NCBI GenBank assembly: GCA_029202845.1
Contig: CP119315.1
Location: 2,821,001-2,885,000, forward strand
From: Candidatus Sphingomonas colombiensis
GTDB lineage: Bacteria > Pseudomonadota > Alphaproteobacteria > Sphingomonadales > Sphingomonadaceae
Reading direction: 5' to 3'
DNA length: 64,000 nucleotides
Positions within the stretch are counted from its first letter, which is position 1. Every line of letters begins with the position of its first letter. Below are positions 25,882 to 35,938 of this stretch, one piece after another. Below the pieces are notes generated by a model. The model saw only the letters and a list, made by a program, of their open reading frames with translations. It was not told the origin of the DNA and did not search any database. The position numbers and the translations under genes are program-made.

Positions 25882-26634
25882 TCAGTTCCCGCCGTCGGCC
25901 ATCAGATCGACTTCGGTGCCTCCGCCTTTGCGTGAGCGGAGCATGACGAACAGCGCGCCCTTGCCGCGTGTTGTGCCCGCCAACACATGATCGGAGCCGT
26001 CCATTCCGTGCTGCGCGGCAACGCCTGCGTCGGCCGACTTGGTGTAATACCAGTCGAGCAGGCGCTGGAGCGGCGCGGCGCTGGAGAAATTGACGACCCG
26101 CAACGCGCAGCCCTTGCCGTCCGCCCCGGCCGCCTCGATCACCCGTGCATCGGGATAAAGCGGCGCGACGGCGGGCAGTCGGTTGGCCCAGCCCGCCGAA
26201 TAAGTGACGTTGCCCGAGCAGGTCGCGGCGAAGTGTTGGCTTTCCGCGAGCGCGCCCAGCGTCAGCGTGCGGCGCGCGGCGGCGCATTGCGGGCAGGGGC
26301 CGGGCGCGGGCGCGGCGCGCAGGCTATCCCGCTCTGCCGGACCTTTGCGCGCGGCGATATCGTCGCGCGGCAGCATGCCGCTCGCGGGTTGAGCGGGTGG
26401 GCGGACGACATCGGCATTGGCCTGCTGTACCAGCGCGGGATCGACCATGATCTGATCGCGCAACGCGCTCTTGAGCGCGGGATCGTTGGCGGGGGAGGAT
26501 TCGTTGGTCGCCGCTAGCGTGTTATCGAGTTCGTCCGCCACGGCGTCCTCATTGCCGGGTGCCGAACCACAGGCACCGAGCGCGATCGCCAGCATCGGCG
26601 CCAATAGCGGCGCACGGCGGCGCGGGAGGAACAT
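25882..26634 (-). CDS. Putative lipoprotein, 250 aa
   Basis: Starts MFLPRRRAPLLAPMLAIAL with a clear lipobox (ALGAC), predicting lipidation at about Cys22 and envelope anchoring. An acidic low-complexity linker follows, then a cysteine-containing globular part (PGPCPQCAAARR, FAATCSGNVTYSAGW) and a C-terminal domain with QRLLDWYYTKSADAGV. Four or more cysteines suggest disulfides or a metal site. I do not recognise a family. The start is chosen by the lipoprotein signal; the frame stays open far upstream without coding character. Confidence 0.75.
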   Translation of the reverse strand: MFLPRRRAPLLAPMLAIALGACGSAPGNEDAVADELDNTLAATNESSPANDPALKSALRDQIMVDPALVQQANADVVRPPAQPASGMLPRDDIAARKGPAERDSLRAAPAPGPCPQCAAARRTLTLGALAESQHFAATCSGNVTYSAGWANRLPAVAPLYPDARVIEAAGADGKGCALRVVNFSSAAPLQRLLDWYYTKSADAGVAAQHGMDGSDHVLAGTTRGKGALFVMLRSRKGGGTEVDLMADGGN

Positions 26635-26737
26635 GGCAAACCCCTTGAACAATTCAGCCAAACCATGCCCGATCATGATTGCGGAAGCGTTGACGCACGC
26701 TTGCGTCTTATCCTTGCAATACACCCGCCGCCGCGCC

Positions 26738-26971
26738 ATGTTGTCCGCCATGTTCAACATCATCTCGATCCTGATCGGTCTGGTCGCGTTGCTGTTCGCG
26801 ATACCGGGCGTGTTGCCTTTGCTTGGCTGGCTCAACTGGGCAGCACTGCCGATCGCGGCGGTCGGCGCGCTGTTCGGCATGATCTCTTCCAGCGATTCCG
26901 GGCGCAATTTCAATTTGCTCGTGCTGCTGATCGCAATCGTGCGCCTCGCGCTGGGCGGCGGTTTCCTCTGA
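26738..26971 (+). CDS. Small membrane protein, 77 aa
   Basis: Three closely spaced hydrophobic segments (ISILIGLVALLFAIPGVLPL, ALPIAAVGALFGMIS and LLVLLIAIVRLALGGG) with a short polar loop SSDSGRN. ATG 26738 or the in-frame ATG 26750 may be the start; neither has a strong ribosome-binding site. Function unknown. Confidence 0.65.
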   Translation: MLSAMFNIISILIGLVALLFAIPGVLPLLGWLNWAALPIAAVGALFGMISSSDSGRNFNLLVLLIAIVRLALGGGFL

Positions 26972-27062
26972 TCTGACCACCCAGCCGATCCGCCTAAATG
27001 ATTGCGGTGGCGCGGCTTTGCGTCCACTGCAGGGCGGGGGACCATTCGGATATCCGTATCAT

Positions 27063-27809
27063 ATGAACGTCGGGTCGATGCCGGAACTGTCATGGGAGGT
27101 GGTGGACCGCCTGGCGCTGTCGGTCGTTGCGGCGGGGCGTGACGCGGGCTTTCCCTATGTCGCGGCACAGAGCGATCTTGGTGATCCGGCGCCGATGACG
27201 GACGGCGAAGGGCGTGCTTATGCTGAATCCCTGCCGTGGGTGGATTCTGATCCCTATTACTGGCGCAATCGCGCGCTGGCGCTGCGTTCCAGCTTTCTCC
27301 TCGCCGCACGGGTTTTTGCTGAGCCGATCTGGTTCGCCGGCGGAAAGCTAGGCTCGTGGCGACCGACGCAAAGTCTGAAAGCGATCGATTGCAGCCGTGT
27401 GACCGATGAGTTCGGCTTTACCGGTGCGATCATCGCCCCCGCGCACCTTGCGGGCGGACAGGTGGGGGCGGTGGTGTGGGTGACGACGGCGCCGATCGAC
27501 ATGCCCGCGATCTTCGCGGCGCACGCAGCCGATATGTTCACCACCGCGCTGCAATTCCTCGCCGCGCACAGCGAATTGGTAACCCACCGCCAGCGGGTCA
27601 CGCCGGCAACGCTTTCCCCGCGCGAGGCGCAATGCGTGCGCTGGGCGGCGGCGGGCAAAACCAATGCGGAGATCGCGACCATCCTGTCGCTTTCGGTGTC
27701 GACGGTGCGTTTCCACCTGCGCAATGCCGGGGAGAAGCTAGGCGCGACGACGCGTTCGCGGATGATTCAACTCGCCACCGGCATGGGGTTCCTTGGCCGC
27801 CATGTCTGA
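27063..27809 (+). CDS. LuxR-family regulator with autoinducer-domain-like N-terminus
   Basis: A 248-residue regulator. The C-terminal LuxR helix-turn-helix is clear (LSPREAQCVRWAAAGKTNAEIA, then LSVSTVRFHLRNAGEKLGATTRS). The N-terminal 170 residues resemble autoinducer-binding domains weakly, with a WVDSDPYYW segment in the position of the conserved Asp-Pro region. No luxI-type synthase is in the window, so it would be a LuxR solo. It lies directly before an acyl-CoA dehydrogenase gene, and an 18-bp CTG-N10-CAG dyad begins 2 nt after its stop. It probably controls the neighbouring acyl-CoA genes. Confidence 0.88.
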   Translation: MNVGSMPELSWEVVDRLALSVVAAGRDAGFPYVAAQSDLGDPAPMTDGEGRAYAESLPWVDSDPYYWRNRALALRSSFLLAARVFAEPIWFAGGKLGSWRPTQSLKAIDCSRVTDEFGFTGAIIAPAHLAGGQVGAVVWVTTAPIDMPAIFAAHAADMFTTALQFLAAHSELVTHRQRVTPATLSPREAQCVRWAAAGKTNAEIATILSLSVSTVRFHLRNAGEKLGATTRSRMIQLATGMGFLGRHV

Positions 27810-27810
27810 C

Positions 27811-27828
27811 CCTGACGCGTGTGTCAGG
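27811..27828. promoter_or_regulatory. lux-box-like dyad before acyl-CoA dehydrogenase
   Basis: CCTGACGCGTGTGTCAGG has perfect 6-bp arms CCTGAC/GTCAGG around a 6-nt centre and fits the CTG-N10-CAG pattern of LuxR boxes. It ends 34 nt before the start codon of the dehydrogenase at 27863 and matches 14 of 18 bases with the dyad at 33852-33869. Confidence 0.5.
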
Positions 27829-27862
27829 TGGACAGGCCGCGCGTTCAACGCATGATGCGGGA

Positions 27863-29011
27863 ATGGATCATTTGCTGACCCCTGAGACACGCGCTTTTCG
27901 CGATGAGGTGCGTACTTTCCTGAACGAGCGGCTGCCCGCTGATCTGAGCCGCGCCGCGCGCCGCGCGACGAGCGTGTTCCTCCATCCCGATGTAACGCTG
28001 GCATGGCAGCGCATTCTCCACGCGCAAGGCTGGGTCGCGCCGGACTGGCCGGTCGAACATGGCGGCCCGGGATGGGATGGCATCAGGCGCTATATCTTCG
28101 CCGAGGAAAGCGCCCGCGCGCACGCCCCATCGCTCCCGCCGCAGGGGCTGAAGATGGTTGCGCCGGTGATCATGTATTATGGCAGCGACGAGCAGAAGGC
28201 GACGCTGCTGCCGCGCATCCTGTCTGGCGATGACTATTGGTGCCAGGGCTATTCGGAGCCGGGGGCCGGCTCCGATCTCGCCGCGCTCAGGATGCGTGCG
28301 GTACGAGACGGCGACGATTATGTGCTCAACGGATCGAAGATCTGGACGACGCATGCCCATTTCGCCAACCGCATGTTCTGCCTCGTCCGCACGAGCACCG
28401 AAGGACGCCCACAGTCCGGCATAACCTTCCTGCTGCTCGAAATGGCGACGCTGGGTATCACCGTCGCACCAATTCTGACGCTCGCCGGAGACCATGAGCT
28501 TAATCAGGTGTTTTTCGATGACGCGCGCGTGCCGGTGGCCGGGCGGCTGGGCGCTGAGAATGATGGCTGGACGGTCGCCAAGCACCTGCTGACCTTCGAG
28601 CGCGGAGGGCGTTACGCGCCGCACCTCGCGGCCTTTCATTCATCGTTGCACGAAGCCGCGGAGCGGATCGGCTGGCTGGAACATGCCGGCAATCGCGAGC
28701 GGCTGGCGCGTGAGGCGATCGCGATCGATGCGTTGCGCGCGATTGAGGTCGCTGCGCTGGAGGGCAGCGGCCCGGCGGATGCGGTGCGGCCATCGATGCT
28801 GAAGGTGCTGGGGACGGAGGCTTCGCAGCGGCTCGATCACCTCGCGCTGGAGATGGCGGCGACATGGGAGGGCGCGATCGAAGATGCGCCCGATGCGATC
28901 GCCGTCGCCCTGCCGCGCTATCTCAACAATCGGGCGGGTAGCATCTATGCCGGGTCGAACGAGATTCAGCGCGATCTGATCGCGCGCGTGGTGGTCGATC
29001 AGGCGGCGTAG
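27863..29011 (+). CDS. Acyl-CoA dehydrogenase
   Basis: A 382-residue FAD-dependent acyl-CoA dehydrogenase with all three domains: N-terminal helical, middle beta (WCQGYSEPGAGSDLAALRMRA, YVLNGSKIWTTHAHFA) and C-terminal helical. Near the C-terminus it reads IYAGSNEIQRDLIARVVV, so the position of the MCAD-type catalytic Glu (YEG) is Ala. As in isovaleryl/long-chain types, the base would have to sit elsewhere. It overlaps the convergent short dehydrogenase by 13 nt at the 3' ends and may form a heteromer with it. Confidence 0.92.
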   Translation: MDHLLTPETRAFRDEVRTFLNERLPADLSRAARRATSVFLHPDVTLAWQRILHAQGWVAPDWPVEHGGPGWDGIRRYIFAEESARAHAPSLPPQGLKMVAPVIMYYGSDEQKATLLPRILSGDDYWCQGYSEPGAGSDLAALRMRAVRDGDDYVLNGSKIWTTHAHFANRMFCLVRTSTEGRPQSGITFLLLEMATLGITVAPILTLAGDHELNQVFFDDARVPVAGRLGAENDGWTVAKHLLTFERGGRYAPHLAAFHSSLHEAAERIGWLEHAGNRERLAREAIAIDALRAIEVAALEGSGPADAVRPSMLKVLGTEASQRLDHLALEMAATWEGAIEDAPDAIAVALPRYLNNRAGSIYAGSNEIQRDLIARVVVDQAA

Positions 29012-29682
29012 CGGCTGAGGTGCGCGCGGGCGCCGCCGTCGCCTTGCATCAGCGCACATGTTCGCCGGAAATAGCCACCGAGACGCAATTCGGCCGTCAG
29101 TCCCATTGCGCCATGGGTCTGCACCGCACCCTCGCCGACGATCCGCGCGGCATCGTCGCACACCACACGCGCCGCGCTAACTGTCCGCGCGGCTTCCGGC
29201 ACATGGTTTTCCAGCGCATCGGTCGCGGAACTGGTGATCGCCTCTGCTTGTTCGAGCATCATCGCCATGTCGGCCATGCGATGCCGCAACGCTTGAAAGC
29301 TCGCGATCGCGACGCCGAACTGCCGACGCTCGTGAGAGAATAATGCGGTATCGCGCAGCATCGTGCGGCACAGGCCGACGATCTCCGCGCAATGCAGTAG
29401 GGCGAGCGCATCGGCAGAGGCTTCGTCGTTCGAGCCATGCCCGTAACGCGTTGCCACCCAATGCTCGGCCCAGGGCAGCGCGGCATTCGCCCGGCCCAAT
29501 GCTGCCGCGACCACGGCCGCATCACGCAGGCTGGTGCCGAGGCCGCCATCCTCCTCCGCTATGCCCAGCGCATCGAGACCCGCGGCCTCGATCGCCGTCA
29601 CCCAATCCGCCGCGCCGCGCGCGAAGGTGGCGTCGAGCGTTTCGGCGAGCATCCGTTGCTCGTCGGTGCGCGCGAAGGTCAT
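28999..29682 (-). CDS. Short acyl-CoA dehydrogenase lacking the middle beta-domain
   Basis: A 227-residue protein, against about 380 for the family. The N-terminal helical part (EQRMLAETLDATFARGAADW, LGIAEEDGGLGTSLRDAAVV) is followed after about residue 85 directly by the C-terminal helical domain (ALLHCAEIVGLCRTMLRDTA, SHERRQFGVAIASFQALRH, ARIVGEGAVQTHGAMGLTAE). The FAD/substrate-binding beta-domain is missing. The frame is intact, so this looks like a stable reduced subunit rather than a pseudogene. It ends 1 nt from the acyl-CoA ligase gene on the same strand. Confidence 0.82.
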   Translation of the reverse strand: MTFARTDEQRMLAETLDATFARGAADWVTAIEAAGLDALGIAEEDGGLGTSLRDAAVVAAALGRANAALPWAEHWVATRYGHGSNDEASADALALLHCAEIVGLCRTMLRDTALFSHERRQFGVAIASFQALRHRMADMAMMLEQAEAITSSATDALENHVPEAARTVSAARVVCDDAARIVGEGAVQTHGAMGLTAELRLGGYFRRTCALMQGDGGARAHLSRYAA

Positions 29683-29683
29683 C

Positions 29684-31240
<1,557 letters not shown>

Positions 31241-31285
31241 GCCGGCCTCGCGGATCGCATCACGCTTCCTCTCCCACGCATCGTA

Positions 31286-33775
31286 TCAGAACTTGAACCC
31301 GGCGGTCGCGCCCCAGGTTCGCACCTGTCCGGGGAAGCGCACCACCACGTTGGCGTTGCTGGCCACCGCAGTCCAATAATATTGATCGAACAGGTTGCGG
31401 CCCCAGATGCTGAACGACCAGCTATCGTCGCTCGCCTTCACGCCAAGCCCGGCGTTGACCGTGGTATAGGGCTTGATGTCGTAAAGCGGATTGATCTCGA
31501 ATACCGTCGTCTGCCGAGACTGATAGCGCACGTTGGCATTGGCGGTGAGGTTGAGCCGGTCCGTGATCGGCTGATCGACCAATGCGGTGCCCGACAGTGT
31601 GAGTTCGGGGCTGTAGATGAAGCGCGCGCCGGCGAAGTTCTGCGTCTGACCGGCGGCGTTGGTGCCGATATATTGGTCGATCCGCGTTTTCAGCCACAGG
31701 GCATTGCCGATCAGCGTGAAGGCGGTGGTCGGGCGGATAGTCAGTTCGCCCTCGACGCCATAAGCCTTTGATTTCGGCACGTTATCGAGCCGTGCCAGCG
31801 CGGTGTAGATCGGATCAGCGAAATAGGTGCTGATCTGCTTGTCCTTATAGTCATAGTAAAATCCGGCGACATTGAGCTGTACCTTGCGATCCAGCATCCC
31901 GAGCTTCGCGCCGATTTCGTATGCGGTGAGCTGTTCCTGTTTCACGGGGCCATTCTGGCGCGCGATATTCGCGGCGTTGATCGGCGTGGTCCCCGATTTG
32001 TAGCCGCGCGAGATCGAGGCATAGAACAAGGTGGTGGGGCTGGGCGTCAGATCCAGCGCGGCGCGCCACGCGAAATTGTCCTCATCGATCAGCGAGCTGA
32101 CGAGGCCGAAGCTGTTCGTCGCCGGGTTATAGGTGTTGCACTGATTGGCGCTGATCGGCGCGGCCAGCGTGCCATAGAGTTGCAGGAACAACGCGCGGTT
32201 GGCGAGGTTGACGTTGGGCAACATGCTGCCGTTGAAATCCCGCGAGCAGCCATCGTAATTCTGCTTGTCGCGCGTGTAACGGCCGCCCAGCGTCAGCTTC
32301 AGCAGATCGTTGAAGGCATAATCGCCATTGGCGAAAATGCTCCACGTCCGCGTGTCGATATTGCCGACGTCACGATAGGTACGGAACGCGGTGGAGGCAT
32401 CGGCTATCGTATAACCGAAGGTGTTGAGCGGGGAGGCGAGCAATTGCAGCGTGCCTGCGCGCACCAGCCCGACATTGGCGTTCTGCCCGAGCAACGTGCG
32501 GTTGCTGTCGAGGATCGTATCCTTGGCGTAATAGCCGCCGATCAACCAGTTGTAGCCCGGCCCGTCGCCCTCGACGCGCAATTCCTGCGCGAAGCTCTTG
32601 ATATGGCCATCCGCCTGCTGGATCAGGATTTCATAGGGCACGCCTGACCAGTCGAACGTCGCCTGACGGTCGAACTCATTATAGCCGGTGAGCGAGACGA
32701 TCCGCGTGTGCTCGCCCAGATCGAGCTGGATGCGGCCCTTCAGCCCCAGGAACCAGTTGTTCTCGGCAAGCGGCCCGGACAGGCCCGCGCCGCGCCCGAT
32801 ATTGGCCGATCGCGCCGCCGTCGGATCCCAATCCGCCTGGCTGCCGCTAGTCGGCATATTGTTGGCGATATAGCTCGCCACGCCCGGCGCGTTGAACAGG
32901 CTGGCGGTCGATCCGCTGCCCGGCGTGGTCGCCGGGGTGAAGCCGATACCTTGCCCCGCGACGGTATCGGATTTGTTGATCCAATAGGTCGCCGAAAGAT
33001 CGATCTTGAACGGCCCCGGCTGAAGCGCGAGCGAACCGCGCACGCCGTAACGCTTTACCTTGCCGAGCCGATCCCCACGGCTGTTGCTGACCTGCCAGCC
33101 CTCGTCGCTGATGTCGGCGCGATAGCCCAGGCGCGCCTGAACGCCCTCCGCGATCGGGCCCGTGACATAGCCGCCGACGTTGAACGTGCGATAATTCCCG
33201 ACGTCGATCGTCATCGCGCCCGACGCGGTTTCGCTTGGTTTTCCGGTAACGAAGTTGATCAGACCGGCGGTGGTGTTGCGGCCGTAGAGCGTGCCTTGCG
33301 GGCCTTTCAGCACTTCTACCCGCTCGATATCGATCATCGGGCCGGTGTTCATGATCGGATAGGCGTAGGCGACTTCGTCGGTATAGGTGCCGACGGTGGA
33401 GGTGGACGACAGGTTGATCGTGTTGAAGCCGATGCCGCGCAGCGTGTAGGTCGGCACGCCCTGATAGCTCTGGGCGACGGTGAAGCTGGGCACGACGGCG
33501 GCGAGATCGCGCACGTTATTGACGCGCAACTCCTGCAACGTTTCGGCGGTGAGCGCCTGAACGGAGATGCCGACGCGGTTGATCGACTCCGCGCGACGCT
33601 GCGCGGTGACGATGATGTCGCCCGGCATCTGTGGGTTGGCGCTCGCCGTCTGCTGCGCGCTGGCGGGCGTTTCCGGTTCGGCTTGCTGCGCGTGGGCCGC
33701 GCCAGCGCCGATCAGCGCAACAGCGGCGGTGCTGCCATAGAGCGCGGTACAAAAATGCCGGATCGTCATGCTCAT
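31286..33775 (-). CDS. TonB-dependent receptor
   Basis: An 829-residue outer-membrane receptor. The signal peptide ends in GAGAAHAQQ, a TonB-box-like GDIIVTAQRR follows, the plug carries VLKGPQGTLYGRNTTAGLIN, and the barrel ends with ATAGFKF. ATG 33775 has a strong GGAGGGG ribosome-binding site. Sphingomonad receptors of this type import diverse organic compounds; co-transcription with an acyl-CoA ligase suggests a hydrophobic acid. A lux-box-like dyad lies 76 nt upstream. Confidence 0.95.
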   Translation of the reverse strand: MSMTIRHFCTALYGSTAAVALIGAGAAHAQQAEPETPASAQQTASANPQMPGDIIVTAQRRAESINRVGISVQALTAETLQELRVNNVRDLAAVVPSFTVAQSYQGVPTYTLRGIGFNTINLSSTSTVGTYTDEVAYAYPIMNTGPMIDIERVEVLKGPQGTLYGRNTTAGLINFVTGKPSETASGAMTIDVGNYRTFNVGGYVTGPIAEGVQARLGYRADISDEGWQVSNSRGDRLGKVKRYGVRGSLALQPGPFKIDLSATYWINKSDTVAGQGIGFTPATTPGSGSTASLFNAPGVASYIANNMPTSGSQADWDPTAARSANIGRGAGLSGPLAENNWFLGLKGRIQLDLGEHTRIVSLTGYNEFDRQATFDWSGVPYEILIQQADGHIKSFAQELRVEGDGPGYNWLIGGYYAKDTILDSNRTLLGQNANVGLVRAGTLQLLASPLNTFGYTIADASTAFRTYRDVGNIDTRTWSIFANGDYAFNDLLKLTLGGRYTRDKQNYDGCSRDFNGSMLPNVNLANRALFLQLYGTLAAPISANQCNTYNPATNSFGLVSSLIDEDNFAWRAALDLTPSPTTLFYASISRGYKSGTTPINAANIARQNGPVKQEQLTAYEIGAKLGMLDRKVQLNVAGFYYDYKDKQISTYFADPIYTALARLDNVPKSKAYGVEGELTIRPTTAFTLIGNALWLKTRIDQYIGTNAAGQTQNFAGARFIYSPELTLSGTALVDQPITDRLNLTANANVRYQSRQTTVFEINPLYDIKPYTTVNAGLGVKASDDSWSFSIWGRNLFDQYYWTAVASNANVVVRFPGQVRTWGATAGFKF

Positions 33776-33851
33776 AGATCCCCTCCAGTGATGAACGGCT
33801 TCTACGAGCCGATTGTCGACCTTGGGGTAGCAGGCCCGCTCGCCGCCGGCC

Positions 33852-33869
33852 CCTGACACCTATGACAGG
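33852..33869. promoter_or_regulatory. lux-box-like dyad before the TBDR operon
   Basis: CCTGACACCTATGACAGG (flanks extend the arms to CCCCTG/CAGGGG) is a CTG-N10-CAG dyad, 76 nt upstream of the TBDR start on the minus strand and 2 nt from the stop of the lysR gene. It shares 14 of 18 bases with the site at 27811-27828. Confidence 0.5.
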
Positions 33870-33871
33870 GG

Positions 33872-34756
33872 CTAGAGGGAAGGGCGCATTTCGGCGATCA
33901 ATTCCAGCAGCGCGTCTGCCGCGCGGGTGCGATAGCGTTCCTTGTGGCGCAGCCCGAAGAAGGATCGCGGGCCAAGGTCGATCGGCAGCGCCTGAAGCCG
34001 GCCGGCGTTGATCGCGGGCACGACCACCAGCGAAGACAGTGCGGCGATGCCGGCTCCGACTTCGACCGCAGTGCGCACGCTTTCGTTCGACGGCAGCACC
34101 AGCGCTACATCGAGCGCGGCGGGATCGACGCCGAGCAGGCGCAGGCTGTCGTTGAGCGTTGATCGCGTGCCCGATCCGGGCTCGCGCATCACCCAGCGCG
34201 CCCGTTGTAGCCATGCAGTGTCTATCGGCTGTGGTTCGATATGCGGCGCGGCGATCAGGACCAAACGATCTTCGCCGAGCGGCCAGTGCGCCAGCATCGG
34301 ATCGTCCACGCGACCTTCGACGATGCCGATATCCGCCTCGCCTTCGTGGATCAAATGGGCGGCCTGTTCGGTATTGCCGATGATGAGGTTCACCGCGATC
34401 CCGGGATAGCGATCGCGGAAGGCGGCGAGGATCGCGGGCAACCAGTAAGCGGCGATCGTCTGGCTTGCCACGACACGTAGCGAGCCACGGCGCAATCCGC
34501 CGAATTCCTCCAGTAGCAATTCCGCCGCTGCCGCCCGCGCCAGCACGCCGCGCGCTTCCTCCAGAAACGCGCGGCCGGCCTCGGTAAGCCGAATGCCGCG
34601 CCCGACGCGATCGAACAGCTTGATCGCATGGCGTGCCTCCAGCGCGGCGATCGCGGCCGAGGCTGCGGATTGCGTGACGTTTAACGCGCGGGCCCCCGCC
34701 GTCACATGCTCGCGCTCGGCGACGCCGACGAAGATACGAAGTTGCTCCAAGGTCAT
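33872..34756 (-). CDS. LysR-family regulator (YeiE-like)
   Basis: A 294-residue LysR regulator with an N-terminal winged helix (LEQLRIFVGVAEREHVTAGARAL, NVTQSAASAAIAALEAR) and a periplasmic-binding-like effector domain (VVASQTIAAYWLPAILAAF, REPGSGTRSTLNDSL). It is divergent from a YeiH-type exporter gene, the standard arrangement for YeiE regulators that respond to sulfite/sulfur status in enterobacteria. A T-N11-A box lies between the two genes. Confidence 0.9.
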   Translation of the reverse strand: MTLEQLRIFVGVAEREHVTAGARALNVTQSAASAAIAALEARHAIKLFDRVGRGIRLTEAGRAFLEEARGVLARAAAAELLLEEFGGLRRGSLRVVASQTIAAYWLPAILAAFRDRYPGIAVNLIIGNTEQAAHLIHEGEADIGIVEGRVDDPMLAHWPLGEDRLVLIAAPHIEPQPIDTAWLQRARWVMREPGSGTRSTLNDSLRLLGVDPAALDVALVLPSNESVRTAVEVGAGIAALSSLVVVPAINAGRLQALPIDLGPRSFFGLRHKERYRTRAADALLELIAEMRPSL

Positions 34757-34777
34757 GCGGCGATCCTGCCATGAATC

Positions 34778-34792
34778 ATCGTGATTTACGAT
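34778..34792. promoter_or_regulatory. LysR-type T-N11-A box
   Basis: ATCGTGATTTACGAT is a 5-bp inverted repeat with a 5-nt centre containing T-N11-A, the consensus for LysR-type regulators. It lies between the divergent lysR and yeiH-like genes, 22 nt from the lysR start. Confidence 0.5.
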
Positions 34793-34813
34793 TGGAAAGA
34801 CAAAAATATCGCG

Positions 34814-34842
34814 TTGGATCGATTAAATTGACTGGCCTAGAC
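34814..34842 (+). promoter_or_regulatory. Candidate promoter of the yeiH-like gene
   Basis: TTGGAT (34814-34819), a 17-nt spacer, then CTAGAC (34837-34842). AAAGGA (34851-34856) is a good ribosome-binding site 8 nt before ATG 34865. The T-N11-A box lies upstream of the -35, as for a LysR activator. Confidence 0.45.
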
Positions 34843-34864
34843 GGGAGGCGAAAGGATCATCCCC

Positions 34865-35938
34865 ATGGCCACGGCCATTTCCGCCACTCGCTCACCGCGC
34901 GACAGCATCGATTTCGTGTCGCAGATCGCGCCAGGGGTAATCCTGTGCGTGATCGTCACCGCCGGCGCCTATCTGCTCGAAGGTGTGGAGGAGGCGCTGT
35001 TCGGCAAGGCGTGGCTGGAGGCGCTGGTGCTGGCGATCGTTGGTGGCACGCTGGTGCGCAGCCTGTGGACGCCCTCGGCGCGCTGGCTGCCGGGGATCAA
35101 CTTCAGCGCCAAATATCTGCTGGAAATCGCGGTGGTGCTGCTCGGCGCGTCGGTGAGCGCGGCGACGATCCTTCATGCCGGGCCTGCGCTGTTGGGCGGG
35201 ATCGCGGCGATCGTTGGGCTGACGATCCTGTTCGGTTTTGGAGTTGGGCGATTGCTCGGGCTGCCGGTGCGGATGGCGCTGCTGATCGCGTGCGGCAATT
35301 CGATCTGTGGCAATTCGGCAATCGCCGCCGTGGCGCCGGTGATCGACGCGGACTCCGATGACGTCGCCGCCGCGATCGCCTTTACCGCCGTGCTGGGGGT
35401 GGGGGTGGTGCTGGGGCTGCCGTTGCTGGGCATCGCGCTGAGCATGAACACGATCGCTTATGGCGCATTCGCCGGGCTGACTGTCTATGCCGTGCCGCAA
35501 GTGATCGCGGCCACCGCGCCGATCGGGGCAGCTGCTGTCCAGATGGGCACGCTGGTGAAGCTGGTGCGCGTGTTGATGCTCGGCCCGGTGTGCCTAGTCC
35601 TCGCGTTGATCATGCGGCGCCCGGAAACGGAGGATACGGCGAGCGACCCGTCAGCTGCGCCGGGGCTGTCGTTCAGCCGGCTGGTGCCGTGGTTTATCAT
35701 CGGCTTTCTCGCGCTGGTCGCCTGCCGCTCGTTTGGGCTGGTGCCGCAGGCGGCGGTCGCACCACTCGGCCGCGCCGCGACGACGCTGACCGTCGTGTCG
35801 ATGGCGGCGCTAGGCCTCGGGGTGGATATCCGCTCGGTCGCGAAGGCAGGCGGTCGTGTGACCGCGGCGGTGATGCTGTCGCTCGCCGGTCTCGGTGCGA
35901 TCAGCTTCGCGCTGGTTTCGTTGCTGCACCTGCATTGA
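34865..35938 (+). CDS. YeiH/PSE-family putative sulfate/sulfite exporter
   Basis: A 357-residue inner-membrane protein with about 10-11 spans and the family core LLEIAVVLLGASVSAATI and CGNSICGNSAIAAVAPVI, including the invariant Cys-Gly-Asn repeats, plus VPQVIAATAPIGAAAVQMGTLVKLVRVLML. The family is annotated as putative sulfate exporter, and regulation by a YeiE-type protein supports a sulfite/sulfur-anion link. The transported ion is not proven. Its 3' end overlaps the convergent CapA-like gene by 38 nt. Confidence 0.92.
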   Translation: MATAISATRSPRDSIDFVSQIAPGVILCVIVTAGAYLLEGVEEALFGKAWLEALVLAIVGGTLVRSLWTPSARWLPGINFSAKYLLEIAVVLLGASVSAATILHAGPALLGGIAAIVGLTILFGFGVGRLLGLPVRMALLIACGNSICGNSAIAAVAPVIDADSDDVAAAIAFTAVLGVGVVLGLPLLGIALSMNTIAYGAFAGLTVYAVPQVIAATAPIGAAAVQMGTLVKLVRVLMLGPVCLVLALIMRRPETEDTASDPSAAPGLSFSRLVPWFIIGFLALVACRSFGLVPQAAVAPLGRAATTLTVVSMAALGLGVDIRSVAKAGGRVTAAVMLSLAGLGAISFALVSLLHLH

